Shown: positions 8,882 to 17,376 of the stretch, piece after piece | Position numbering within the stretch: position 1 is the stretch's first letter | Layout: each line of letters opens with the position of its first letter | From: Amycolatopsis anabasis | Lineage (GTDB): Bacteria > Actinomycetota > Actinomycetes > Mycobacteriales > Pseudonocardiaceae | Reading direction: 5' to 3' | Assembly (NCBI RefSeq): GCF_009765355.1 | Contig: NZ_VTHK01000006.1 | Span: 1-64,000 of the forward strand | DNA: 64,000 nt | Position numbers and translations under genes: made by a program | The notes under the pieces: model-generated | What the model saw: only the letters and a program-made list of their open reading frames with translations | What the model was told of the DNA's origin: nothing | The model's database searches: none

Positions 8882-10123
8882 CTAGGAAACGACCTCGTGT
8901 CGATGTTCCCCCAGTGCGGCCCGTCCGTTCAGCGCTTCGAGCTGCGCCGGGGTCAGGGCCGCGTCGTAACCGTAAAGCCATGCCAGATCGTTGAGCGTTT
9001 CCCCCGCCAGGCGGAAATCCCGCTCCTGCTGCCGCACCCCGTCGGCGAAGTGGAAGGACTCCGCCCGGATCCGGGACTGCCGGTGCACTTCGGCGGTCCT
9101 GGGCTTGCGCAGCGCCTCGTAGTGCCGCAGCGACCGCACCGGATCACGGCTGCCGTCGCCGAGGCAATCGGTCAACACCACGGCGTCCTCGAGCGCTTGG
9201 TTCGCGCCCTGGGACATGTACGGCAGCATCGGATGTGCCGCGTCCCCCACGAGAGCGAGCCGGCCGCTGACATACCGGTCGGCGAGATCCCGGTCGAACA
9301 ACCCCCAGCGGGTCACCGAAGCCGCGGCGGTGACCACCCGCCGCACCTCCGCGTTCCACCCGGCGAACGCCGCGGCGAGTTCGTCGGTTTCGGTACCCGT
9401 CGTCGAAGAGCCGAGCCGTTCGTCGTCGGTGGCGCACACCGCGCTGAAGTGAACGGTTTTCCCTGCGGAGATCGGGTAATACGTGACGTGATGTTTGGGG
9501 CCGAACCAGAACATTACCCTGGGATCGGCCGCGAAGGAAGGCACTACCTCGGCGGGTATCAACCCGCGATACACGGAATATCCGGAAAACTTGGGCTCGT
9601 CCAGCACGACAGCGCGGCGGACGGCGGAATGCACCCCATCGGCGCCGATCACCAGCTCCGCCGTGGCGGTACCGCCGTCGGCGAAGTGCAGCTCGACGTG
9701 GTCGGCGCGTTCGACCACGCGAGCCACACTCCGCCCGAGGTGAACTGTGCCGGGGGTCAGCATGTTCACCAGGCAGCGCTGGAGATCAGCGCGATGGATC
9801 AGGTAGTACGGCGCGCCGAACAACTCGTCGCACGCCGTACCGTGCGGGACCCGGGCGAGCAATCTGCCGTCGTCCCAGCGCCTGGTTTCGATCGAACGCG
9901 CCTGTACGCCGTTCTCCGCCAGGGCCGGGGCGACGCCCAGCCGGTGCAGGATCCGCACCCCGTTGGGGGAAAGCTGGATTCCCGCACCGACCGCGTCGAA
10001 CACCGGAGATTGTTCGAACAGTTCACAATGCACGCCACGCCTGCGCAGGATGGTCGCGATCACCAGACCCGCGATTCCCGCACCGACGATGGCAACTCGT
10101 GCTCTCTCGGACTCGGAAGCCAC
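8882..10123 (-). CDS. FAD-dependent aromatic hydroxylase (CreL-like)
   Basis: The protein is a single-component flavoprotein monooxygenase of the salicylate/3-hydroxybenzoate hydroxylase type. It has the FAD dinucleotide motif VAIVGAGIAGL at the start, the GADGVHSAVR (DG) motif in the middle, and RLALVGDAAHPMLPYMSQGANQALEDA (GD motif) near residue 300. In cremeomycin biosynthesis a flavin hydroxylase (CreL) adds a ring hydroxyl to 3-amino-4-hydroxybenzoate. This is one of four such monooxygenases in the window but the only one in the tailoring operon. The start is either GTG 10123 (better spaced from GGGGG) or TTG 10132. It lies 60 nt after the exporter gene. Confidence 0.83.
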   Translation of the reverse strand: MASESERARVAIVGAGIAGLVIATILRRRGVHCELFEQSPVFDAVGAGIQLSPNGVRILHRLGVAPALAENGVQARSIETRRWDDGRLLARVPHGTACDELFGAPYYLIHRADLQRCLVNMLTPGTVHLGRSVARVVERADHVELHFADGGTATAELVIGADGVHSAVRRAVVLDEPKFSGYSVYRGLIPAEVVPSFAADPRVMFWFGPKHHVTYYPISAGKTVHFSAVCATDDERLGSSTTGTETDELAAAFAGWNAEVRRVVTAAASVTRWGLFDRDLADRYVSGRLALVGDAAHPMLPYMSQGANQALEDAVVLTDCLGDGSRDPVRSLRHYEALRKPRTAEVHRQSRIRAESFHFADGVRQQERDFRLAGETLNDLAWLYGYDAALTPAQLEALNGRAALGEHRHEVVS

Positions 10124-10182
10124 CTCAAACAACCCCCAGCTCGGCGTTTCGATGGAAAGTGCTCGGTTCCCTTCCTGCCGCC

Positions 10183-11427
10183 TTACTCCGACCGGGCCAA
10201 CCGGCGGGGCGACAGACCTGCGATCGGTAGAACCATCAGTGCGGTGATCGCGGCCAGCAGGATGAATGCCAGCTTGAAATCACCCGAGGCATCCCGCAGT
10301 GCGCCGACGATCAAGGGGCCAATCGCGGCACAGCCGTAACCGATGAAGAATGCCATTCCACTGATGCGTCCGGCATGCGTCGCATCCCGGGCCGCTGTGA
10401 CGGGCAGTGCGAGCACGAGCGGGAACAACCCGCCGTGGCCGACGCCCATGAGGATGATCCACAACCAGGTGCCGGTTCCCGGGCTCAGCGCGAAGCCGAG
10501 GAATCCGGCGGCCGTCATCAGCGTGGTGACCGCGAGGCCGAGCCGCTGATCGCTGCGCTCGCCCAGCAGGGCGGGCACCGCGAGCATGGCCACCACCTGG
10601 ATCGAGATCATCGCGGTGAGCAGGCCGCCCGCGGCGGAATCGCTGCGGCCGGCGTCGTTGGTGAGCAGCGGCGCCACCCAGGCCAGTTCGCAGTAGTACA
10701 GCGCGGAGTTGCCCGCCGAGATCGCGGTGATCTTCCACGCCGTCGCGCTGCGCCAGGGCAGGCCCTTGGTCGCCAGCTTGCGCGGGGCCGCGTCGCCGAG
10801 GTCCAGCGACCGCTTGGCCGCCGACCACATGACCATTCCGGCGAGCGCGAGCACCGCCCACGAACCCACGGCCACGGGCCACGAACCGAACGCGTCGGCC
10901 AGCGGCGCCGTGACTCCGGCGGCCACCGCGCCACCCAGGCCCAGGCCCGCGGTGTAGAGGCCGGTGACCAGTCCGGCGCGGTTGGCGAACCGCGCCTTCA
11001 CCACGGCCGGCAGCAGCGTCTGGGCGATCGCGATCCCCGCGCCCACCACGAACGCGGTGGTCAGTTGCAACCACGTGGCGTGCCCGAGCGCCCGGGCGAT
11101 GGTGCCCACGCCGATGATCGCGAGTCCGATCAGGACCCCGCCCTGCAGCCCGGACCGGCGCGCGACCAGCGCGGCCGCCGGGGCGCACAGGCCCATGGCC
11201 AGCGTCGGCATCGTGGTGAGCAGCGAAGCACCGGCGGCGGACAGGCCGAGGTCCGCCCGGATGGTGTCCACCAGCGGCGAAATGGCGGCGATGGCCGGTC
11301 GGAGGTTCACCGCCGCGACGAACAGCGCCACCGCGGCGAGTCCCAGCGCGGCCCGGTCGGCCGCCGTCGCGGCGCCGGAGTCCGCGGCGGGACTCGGCGA
11401 CCGAGGCTGTTTCTCAGTGTTGGTCAA
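10183..11427 (-). CDS. MFS exporter (CynX/NimT-like), probable product efflux
   Basis: The 414-aa major facilitator has 12 predicted membrane helices and a polar N-terminal tail, and belongs to the cyanate-transporter (CynX) branch judging by the VNLRPAIAAISPLVDTIRADLGLS start. I chose TTG 11427 because GAGGGG lies 7 nt upstream. It is the first gene of the leftward tailoring operon and faces the Rrf2 regulator gene across about 90 bp that hold a good operator. Export of a reactive diazo product, and so self-protection, is the likely job; nitrite or cyanate transport is an alternative given the branch. Confidence 0.8.
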   Translation of the reverse strand: MTNTEKQPRSPSPAADSGAATAADRAALGLAAVALFVAAVNLRPAIAAISPLVDTIRADLGLSAAGASLLTTMPTLAMGLCAPAAALVARRSGLQGGVLIGLAIIGVGTIARALGHATWLQLTTAFVVGAGIAIAQTLLPAVVKARFANRAGLVTGLYTAGLGLGGAVAAGVTAPLADAFGSWPVAVGSWAVLALAGMVMWSAAKRSLDLGDAAPRKLATKGLPWRSATAWKITAISAGNSALYYCELAWVAPLLTNDAGRSDSAAGGLLTAMISIQVVAMLAVPALLGERSDQRLGLAVTTLMTAAGFLGFALSPGTGTWLWIILMGVGHGGLFPLVLALPVTAARDATHAGRISGMAFFIGYGCAAIGPLIVGALRDASGDFKLAFILLAAITALMVLPIAGLSPRRLARSE

Positions 11428-11484
11428 GGCAAACCCCTCAACTCGGATAGTTAGTGTCCGGACCGTACCACGCGACGGGGCGAC

Positions 11485-11503
11485 TTGGACATATCTTGTC
11501 CGA
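11485..11503. promoter_or_regulatory. Rrf2-type operator dyad
   Basis: TTGGACA and TGTCCGA form a dyad with one mismatch around a 5-nt TATCT spacer, just 17 nt before the Rrf2 start and 58 nt from the exporter start. A second short palindrome, GTCCGGAC, lies at 11456-11463. The size and place are typical for an Rrf2 dimer that controls itself and the divergent exporter operon. Confidence 0.6.
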
Positions 11504-11519
11504 GAAGTACGATGAAGCA

Positions 11520-11996
11520 ATGAAGCTGTCCAACGGCATCGAATGGGTGCTGCACTGCTGCGTCACGCTCAGCCAGGCGCAGGATCCGGTGCCGGCGCAG
11601 CGGCTGGCCGAATTGCACGACATCCCGCCGGCGTACCTCGCCAAGCACCTGCAGGCGTTGTCGCGGGCCGGGGTCGTGCACTCCTCGCAGGGGCAGGACG
11701 GCGGCTACGGGCTCACCCGGTCGCCGCAGGAGATCAGCGTGCTCGACGTGGTCGTGGCGATCGACGGGTCGGGGGAGTTCTTCCGCTGCACGGAGATCCG
11801 CAAGCGCGGCCCGCTCGCGACGACGCCCGAGCGCTGCACGACGCGCTGCTCCATCGCCCGCGCCATGGCGAACGCCGAACTCGCCTGGCGCGAGGCCCTG
11901 TCCAAGATCACGATCGCCGATCTGGCCGCGAACATCGACGCCGACAGCGGCGGCACCGCGCTGGGCGACGTCCGGGAATGGCTGAAGGCGCACTGA
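11520..11996 (+). CDS. Rrf2-family transcriptional regulator
   Basis: The 158-aa Rrf2 protein has an N-terminal winged helix (about 1-70, recognition segment [16 protein letters not shown]) and a C-terminal part with three cysteines spaced C-x15-C-x3-C. This differs from the C-x5-C-x5-C spacing of Fe-S NsrR/IscR, so cluster binding is uncertain, but thiol sensing is possible. ATG 11520 was chosen over an upstream start that would run through the operator. It is divergent from the exporter and 7 nt ahead of thyA. Because this locus should generate nitrous acid, a role in sensing nitrosative stress is attractive but unproven. Confidence 0.85.
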   Translation: MKLSNGIEWVLHCCVTLSQAQDPVPAQRLAELHDIPPAYLAKHLQALSRAGVVHSSQGQDGGYGLTRSPQEISVLDVVVAIDGSGEFFRCTEIRKRGPLATTPERCTTRCSIARAMANAELAWREALSKITIADLAANIDADSGGTALGDVREWLKAH

Positions 11997-12003
11997 CGGG
12001 ACC

Positions 12004-12804
12004 ATGGAGCCGGATATCCAGTACGAGAACCTGCTACGGCACGTCCTCGAGCACGGCACGCCCAAGCGGGATCGCACCGGCGTCGGCACGCGGTCCGTCT
12101 TCGGGTACCAGATGCGGTACGGGCTGGACAACGGTTTCCCCCTCATCACCACGAAACGGGTGCATTTCCGCTCCATCGCCTATGAACTCCTGTGGTTCCT
12201 GCGCGGGGACCGGAACGTACGCTGGCTGCAACGACACGGCGTCACCATCTGGGACGAATGGGCGGACGCCGACGGCGACCTGGGGCCGGTCTACGGCGTC
12301 CAGTGGCGTTCTTGGCCGACTCCCGGTCAGGGTCACATCGACCAGATCTCGCGCGTGCTCGAGACGTTGCGCACCGACCCCGACTCGCGCCGCATGGTCG
12401 TTTCCGCGTGGAACGTGGGCGAGATAGCCCAGATGGCGCTGCCGCCGTGCCATGCGCTGTTCCAGTTCTACGTGGCCGACGGACGCCTCTCGTGCCAGCT
12501 GTACCAGCGCAGTGCCGATCTGTTCCTCGGCGTTCCGTTCAACATCGCGAGCTATGCCCTGCTCACGCACCTGGTGGCGCAGCAGGTGGGCCTGGAACCG
12601 GGCGACTTCATCTGGACCGGCGGCGACTGCCACATCTACGACAACCATCTCGACCAGGTCGCGGAACAACTGTCCCGGACCGCATTCCCCTTTCCCCGGT
12701 TACGACTTCGGCGTGCCCCGTCACTTTTCGAGTACGCCTACGACGACCTGGAGATCGTTGACTACCGGCACCATGCCGCGATCTCCGCGCCGGTCGCGGT
12801 ATGA
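12004..12804 (+). CDS. thyA: Thymidylate synthase
   Basis: The 266-aa ThyA matches the family length and motifs: folate site [11 protein letters not shown] near residue 25, the catalytic cysteine in [12 protein letters not shown] (about residue 147), [20 protein letters not shown] and the dUMP-binding [10 protein letters not shown]. It makes dTMP from dUMP using methylene-tetrahydrofolate. No dihydrofolate reductase gene follows, unlike usual thyA loci; it lies directly behind an Rrf2 regulator inside a biosynthetic region. It may be a second copy with a special role or simply a displaced housekeeping gene. All catalytic motifs are intact. Confidence 0.95.
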   Translation: MEPDIQYENLLRHVLEHGTPKRDRTGVGTRSVFGYQMRYGLDNGFPLITTKRVHFRSIAYELLWFLRGDRNVRWLQRHGVTIWDEWADADGDLGPVYGVQWRSWPTPGQGHIDQISRVLETLRTDPDSRRMVVSAWNVGEIAQMALPPCHALFQFYVADGRLSCQLYQRSADLFLGVPFNIASYALLTHLVAQQVGLEPGDFIWTGGDCHIYDNHLDQVAEQLSRTAFPFPRLRLRRAPSLFEYAYDDLEIVDYRHHAAISAPVAV

Positions 12805-13107
12805 AACTTACCGCGCCGCTCTGAATTATTGGTCAAGCCGCCGCGGTAAATAAAGCCCCAAGATCAATGGATCACCCCGCACTAGGCTGGATGTCGTAAT
12901 TACCGCCGACTTGTCTTGATGACCCAGTCCGCCTGCTGCTAGCGTGCGTGGGCGCGCCAAACGCGCAATATCAAACTGGGGCCATATTCGAGCCGAAAGC
13001 ATCCCGATCGGGGTGCTTTTGGTTGACATCATTCTGTTCTCTCGCAGGTTGTTATGCCCATGCAAATGGTTGGCATCCTGCGCACGCGGTGAGAAAGAGG
13101 CAATTGC
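12805..13107. other. Intergenic region before exported oxidase
   Basis: About 300 bases with lower GC than the flanks, presumably holding the promoter of the oxidase-acylase pair. I see no ORF, hairpin or repeat of note. GAGAAAGAGG about 8 nt before ATG 13108 is the ribosome site. Confidence 0.5.
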
Positions 13108-14628
13108 ATGTACACGCGAAGGTCATTCTTCCGGGTGGGCGCCGGGGTCGCCGCGGCCACCACCCTGGGCGGCGCCGGAATGTTCGGCTACACGTCGAGT
13201 GCGTCCACAACGGACTGGAGTAAGCTGCGTGCCCAACTCGCCGGCACCCTGGTCCTCCCGCCGGATTCGGGCTACCTGGAAGCCAAACGGCTGATCAGCG
13301 CGGAGTTCGACCGGGTCAACCCGCAGGCGATCGCCTACTGCGTGTCCACAGAGGACGTTCGCCGGTGCGTGCTGTTCGCGCGGGAGCACGGGGTGCCCGC
13401 GACGCCCCGCAGCGGCGGGCACAGCTTCAACGGCTGGTCCACCACTCCCGGCCTGATCATCGACACCTCGAAGCTCAACCACGCCGCGGTGGGCTCGACC
13501 GTCAAGTTCGGTCCCGGGCTCAAGGGCGTGGACTCGATCCCCGCGCTGAAGGCGCACGGGGTCACCCTGCCCATCGGCGGCTGCCCGACGGTCAGCCCCG
13601 GCGGGTTCCTCCTCGGCGGCGGCCTGGGCTGGCAGACCCGGAAGTACGGCCTCGCCGCCGACCGGCTGGTCTCCGCCCGCGTGGTGCTCGCCGACGGCCG
13701 CGTGGTGCGCGCCTCGGCGAGCCAGTACGGCGACCTGTACTGGGCGCTGCGCGGCGGGGGCGGCGGCAACTTCGGCATCGTCACCGAGTTCGAGTCGCGG
13801 CCGACCGTGGTGGACAAGGTGATCAGCTACCGGGTGACCTGGCCGTGGGCCAAGGTCACCGACGTGATCGCCGCCTGGCAGCCCTGGCTGATCGCGGGCC
13901 CGGACGAGCTGGCCACCACGCTGGTGATCGTGCTGCCGGACGCCGCGCCCGGCGCGGTCCCGATCGTGCAGGTGGTCGGCGCCTACCTCGGCCCGAAGGC
14001 CGAAGCGGACGCCGCGATCAACGGCCTGATCTCCGCGGTCGGCTCGCCGCCGGCGACCAACGCGGCCGAGGAACTGCCCTACGACACCGCGATGATGCGT
14101 GCCTTCGGCTGCGGCGACAAGACCGTCGACCAGTGCCACGTCGTGGGCCAGACGCCCGGCGCGCTGCTCGGCCGGACCAAGTTCGTCGCGCACCGGTACC
14201 GCACGTTCACCGGCCCCATCCCGGCGGCCGGGATCAACCCGATCGTCACCGCCTTCGACGCGAACCGGCGGGCCGGGCAGAACCGGTCGCTGGTGTTCGC
14301 GGGCTGGGGCGGCCAGGCCAACCGGGTGCCGGTGACCGACACCGCCTGGCCGCACCGGGACGCCGAGTTCGCCGTGGGCTTTTCGGGTGAAGTCACCAAG
14401 GCGGACCCGACCCCGGACGACACCGGTTCGGCGACGGCCTGGGCGAACAACGGTTTCGCGGCGATGGACCCGTATTCGAGCGGCCACACCTACCTCAACT
14501 ACGGCCACGACGGACTGCCCAACTGGCAGTGGGCGTACTACGGTTGCAACTACGACCGGCTGGTGACGGTCAAGCGGAAGTACGACCCGGACAACTTCTT
14601 CAGTTTCTCGCAGAGCATCGGGAAGTGA
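13108..14628 (+). CDS. Tat-exported FAD-linked oxidase (BBE-like, bicovalent flavin)
   Basis: The 506-aa protein begins with a twin-arginine signal (YTRRSFFRVG, then a hydrophobic stretch), so it is folded with FAD and exported. It has the FAD_binding_4 (PCMH) fold with RSGGHSFNGW (His105) and GGCPTVSPGGF (Cys159), the two residues that bind FAD covalently in bicovalent oxidases, and a C-terminal BBE motif (NYGHDGLPNWQWAYYGCNYDRL). Relatives oxidise sugars, alcohols or alkaloid-like compounds with O2. It lies 4 nt ahead of a secreted acylase, so the two are co-expressed. Whether the pair modifies the cluster product outside the cell is unknown. Confidence 0.88.
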   Translation: MYTRRSFFRVGAGVAAATTLGGAGMFGYTSSASTTDWSKLRAQLAGTLVLPPDSGYLEAKRLISAEFDRVNPQAIAYCVSTEDVRRCVLFAREHGVPATPRSGGHSFNGWSTTPGLIIDTSKLNHAAVGSTVKFGPGLKGVDSIPALKAHGVTLPIGGCPTVSPGGFLLGGGLGWQTRKYGLAADRLVSARVVLADGRVVRASASQYGDLYWALRGGGGGNFGIVTEFESRPTVVDKVISYRVTWPWAKVTDVIAAWQPWLIAGPDELATTLVIVLPDAAPGAVPIVQVVGAYLGPKAEADAAINGLISAVGSPPATNAAEELPYDTAMMRAFGCGDKTVDQCHVVGQTPGALLGRTKFVAHRYRTFTGPIPAAGINPIVTAFDANRRAGQNRSLVFAGWGGQANRVPVTDTAWPHRDAEFAVGFSGEVTKADPTPDDTGSATAWANNGFAAMDPYSSGHTYLNYGHDGLPNWQWAYYGCNYDRLVTVKRKYDPDNFFSFSQSIGK

Positions 14629-14632
14629 GCGC

Positions 14633-16993
14633 ATGGGAAGACGTCGTCGGTTCTCGATCACGATCCTCGCCGGTGTCCTCCTCGGCGGCGGGCTGAGCCC
14701 GGTCGCCGCCGGAGCGGACGAACAGGGCGCCGGGTTCACGGTACCCGGGCTCCGGCAACCCGTTCAGCTCATCGTGGACACCTGGGGGGTCCCGCACATC
14801 TACGCGGCGAACACCGACGACCTCTTCCTGGCCCAGGGTTTCAACGCCGCCCGCGACCGGCTGTTCCAGATCGACCTGTGGCGCCGGCGCGGGCTCGGCG
14901 AGCTCGCCTCGGTCCTCGGACCGTCCTATGTGGAACAGGATCGCGCCACCCGGCAGTTCCTGTACCGCGGGAGCATGCGGCGGGAATGGGAAAGTTACGG
15001 GCCGGAGGCCCGGCAGGCGGCGACCCGGTTCACCGAGGGCGTCAACGCCTACGTCGACTGGCTGGCGAAGAATCCGGCCGCGTTGCCCGAGGAGTTCCGC
15101 AAGCTCGGCTACCTGCCCGCGAAGTGGAGCCCGGAGGACGTGGTGCGCATCCGCACGCACGGGCTGAGCAAGAACCTCACCAGCGAGGTGCAGCGGGCCA
15201 AGGTGGCCTGTGCCGGGGACGTGCGGCTGGACAAGATCCGGGTGAAACTGGAGCCGGACGTGGATCCGGCCGTCCCGGCGGGGCTGGATCCCTGCGTGGT
15301 GACCGACGACGTCCTGAACACCTTCAAACTGGCGACCCAGGACGTCGTCTTCGCCCAGGGCAAGGTGCAGGCGGCGCCCGAGGACGAGGGGGCCGCCGAG
15401 GGGTCCAACAACTGGGCGGTCTCCCCCGCCCGCACCACGACCGGGCGGCCCATCCTCGCCAACGATCCGCACCGCGCGCTCAAGGCGCCCTCGCTGCGGT
15501 ACATCGCGCAGCTGTCCGCGCCGGGGATCGACGTCGTCGGCGCGGGTGAACCGTTCCAGCCGGGTATTTCCATCGGGCACAACGGAACCGTGGCCTTCGG
15601 GCTCACGATCTTCGGGCTCGACCAGGAGGATCTGTACGTCTACCAGCTCGATCCGAACGATCCGACCCGGTACCGGTACGGCGACGGCTGGGAATCGTTC
15701 CGCACGGTCACCGAGCAGGTTCCGGTGGCCGGGCAGGCGCCGCGTCCGGTGGAGCTGCGGTTCACCCGGCACGGTCCGGTGCTCAAAGTGGACGAACAGC
15801 GGCATCTCGCGTTCGCGCTGCGCACCGGCTGGTCCGAACCCGGTATGTCGCCGTATTTCGGCAACCTCAAACTGATGCGGGCGCGCAATCTGGACGATTT
15901 CACCCGCGCGATGCGCAACTGGGGCGCGCCCGCGGAGAACCAGGCGTACGCGGACACCAGCGGCACGATCGCCTGGGTGCCCGGCGGGCTGGCTCCCAAA
16001 CGCTCCGGCTACGACGGCCTGCTGCCGGTGCCCGGCGACGGCCGCTACGAATGGAACGGTTTCTACTCCGGCGACGAACTGCCTCGTTCGGTCAATCCGC
16101 CGGAAGGGTTCGTCGCCTCGGCCAACCAGTACAACCTGCCACCGGACTACCCGGCGCGGGAACGGAAACTGGGCTTCGAGTGGTCGAATCCGGCGCGGTA
16201 CCAACGCATCGCCGACGTCCTGTCCGCCACGCCACGGGGTTCGGTGGAGAGTTCGATGGCGTTGCAGAACGACCAGCTCGATCTGCCCGCGACCCGGCTG
16301 CGCGCGTTGCTGTCCCGCCTCGACTCCGCCGATCCGGACACCCGCGCCGCGCTGGACCTGCTGCACGGCTGGGACGGGGTCGACCGCGCGGATTCCGCCG
16401 CGGCCGCGCTGTACCAGGTGTGGTTCTCCCGCCAGTTGCTGCCCGGGTTCTCGCGTGCCGTGGTGCCGACCGCGGTGCGGCCGCTCATCCCGGTGCCGGA
16501 CGCGGCGGTCACCGTGGAGGCGCTGGAGAATCCGGCTGCCTGGTTCGGCCCGGACGCGGCGGCGAAGCGGGACGCGCTCCTGCTGTCGACCCTCGCGGCC
16601 GGTTACGCGGACGCGAAACGCCTGCTCGGCCCCGATCCCGCCGCCTGGCGCTGGGGCAACCTGCACCAGGTGACCTTCGCGCATCCGCTGGGCGCCAGTG
16701 TGGGCCCGCTCCCGCGCGGCGGCTCGGCGTACACAGTGGACGCGGCGACCTATCCCGCTTCCGGCGCCACCTTCGGCCAGACCAACGGGGCGAGCTTCCG
16801 GATGGTGCTCGACGTGGGCGGCTGGGACAACTCCCGCGCCGTCAACACCCCCGGCCAATCCGGCGACCCGGCCAGCCCGCACTACCGCGACCTCGCCGAG
16901 CGCTGGCATTCCGGCCAGTACTTCCCGCTCCTCTACACCCGTGCCGCGGTGGAACGCAACGCCGAGCACCGGTACCTGCTCCGCCCCTGGTAA
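14633..16993 (+). CDS. Secreted penicillin-acylase family N-terminal hydrolase
   Basis: The 786-aa precursor has a signal peptide (residues 1-27), an alpha subunit, a spacer, and a beta subunit starting at Ser258 in AEGSNNWAVSPARTT, the autoprocessing nucleophile of Ntn hydrolases. The family cleaves amide-linked acyl groups from beta-lactams, acyl-homoserine lactones, lipopeptides or prodrug-type antibiotics. Further family segments such as ANDPHRAL and ISIGHNGTVAFGLT are intact. It is coupled to the exported flavin oxidase. A prodrug-activating or quorum-quenching function is possible, but the substrate cannot be inferred from sequence. Confidence 0.88.
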   Translation: MGRRRRFSITILAGVLLGGGLSPVAAGADEQGAGFTVPGLRQPVQLIVDTWGVPHIYAANTDDLFLAQGFNAARDRLFQIDLWRRRGLGELASVLGPSYVEQDRATRQFLYRGSMRREWESYGPEARQAATRFTEGVNAYVDWLAKNPAALPEEFRKLGYLPAKWSPEDVVRIRTHGLSKNLTSEVQRAKVACAGDVRLDKIRVKLEPDVDPAVPAGLDPCVVTDDVLNTFKLATQDVVFAQGKVQAAPEDEGAAEGSNNWAVSPARTTTGRPILANDPHRALKAPSLRYIAQLSAPGIDVVGAGEPFQPGISIGHNGTVAFGLTIFGLDQEDLYVYQLDPNDPTRYRYGDGWESFRTVTEQVPVAGQAPRPVELRFTRHGPVLKVDEQRHLAFALRTGWSEPGMSPYFGNLKLMRARNLDDFTRAMRNWGAPAENQAYADTSGTIAWVPGGLAPKRSGYDGLLPVPGDGRYEWNGFYSGDELPRSVNPPEGFVASANQYNLPPDYPARERKLGFEWSNPARYQRIADVLSATPRGSVESSMALQNDQLDLPATRLRALLSRLDSADPDTRAALDLLHGWDGVDRADSAAAALYQVWFSRQLLPGFSRAVVPTAVRPLIPVPDAAVTVEALENPAAWFGPDAAAKRDALLLSTLAAGYADAKRLLGPDPAAWRWGNLHQVTFAHPLGASVGPLPRGGSAYTVDAATYPASGATFGQTNGASFRMVLDVGGWDNSRAVNTPGQSGDPASPHYRDLAERWHSGQYFPLLYTRAAVERNAEHRYLLRPW

Positions 16994-17004
16994 CCAGGTT
17001 TCGT

Positions 17005-17056
17005 GGGGTCGTGAGTGTTCCGACCGGTTAGAACCGGTCTGTCCACTCACGACCCC
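17005..17056. terminator. GTGAGTG-family hairpin terminator
   Basis: GGGGTCGTGAGTG at 17005-17017 pairs perfectly with CACTCACGACCCC at 17044-17056, and ACCGGTT/AACCGGT pairs inside. It begins 12 nt after the acylase stop. The same hairpin recurs at 36950 and 45638, and half of it at 10-22. Confidence 0.85.
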
Positions 17057-17135
17057 CAAACTCGGTACCCGTGCGTGTGCGAGGAGGGCACTCTGGTGGG
17101 AAAGTGCCACGCGGCAAGCCGTCCCCGAGGGTCGT

Positions 17136-17239
17136 GCACTTTGTCGGCCAAGTGATTCCGATACCCGGCGCGGTGCTCGCTCACGCCCGGAAAGTGCGCG
17201 CATTTTCGTCGGAACCGCCGCACTCAGCCGACAAAGTGC
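17136..17239. repeat. Long-range inverted repeat
   Basis: GCACTTTGTCGGC at 17136-17148 is repeated as its exact complement GCCGACAAAGTGC at 17227-17239, 78 bp apart. It lies in the non-coding strip between the acylase and creD genes and may form a larger RNA fold. No function is known to me. Confidence 0.7.
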
Positions 17240-17278
17240 GGGGCTTGCGAGTCGCCCGGTCCGGTCGCGAACCCCACA

Positions 17279-17362
17279 CCCGAGTGTGTAACTCGCGTGC
17301 CCGAGTGTGAAACTCGCCTGCTTGAACGTGCAACTCGCGTGCCTGAGTGTGTAACTCGCTTG
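17279..17362. repeat. Four tandem 21-bp repeats
   Basis: Four head-to-tail units of exactly 21 bp (starts 17279, 17300, 17321, 17342) share the core CCGAGTGTGTAACTCGC. Each unit holds a small GAGT/ACTC dyad. There are no spacers, so it is not a CRISPR array. Diverged copies occur at 25826-25889. It sits 15 bp downstream of the creD stop codon. Confidence 0.85.
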
Positions 17363-17376
17363 CGGGGGAGGGGAAT

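Noticed and set aside
399..11427. Avenalumate/coumarate-type diazotisation pathway
   Set aside because: Those clusters carry ketosynthase and carrier-protein genes to extend 3,4-AHBA; none is seen, whereas hydroxylase and methyltransferase genes are.
11520..11996. NsrR or IscR
   Set aside because: The cysteine spacing (x15, x3) differs from the C-x5-C-x5-C spacing of those proteins; only the Rrf2 family can be stated.
14600..17203. Long minus-strand open frame opposite the acylase
   Set aside because: It runs across an intergenic hairpin and has no family motif; the acylase on the plus strand has all the family features.
17279..17362. CRISPR-like tandem repeats
   Set aside because: The units are contiguous with no spacers, and no cas gene is in the window.
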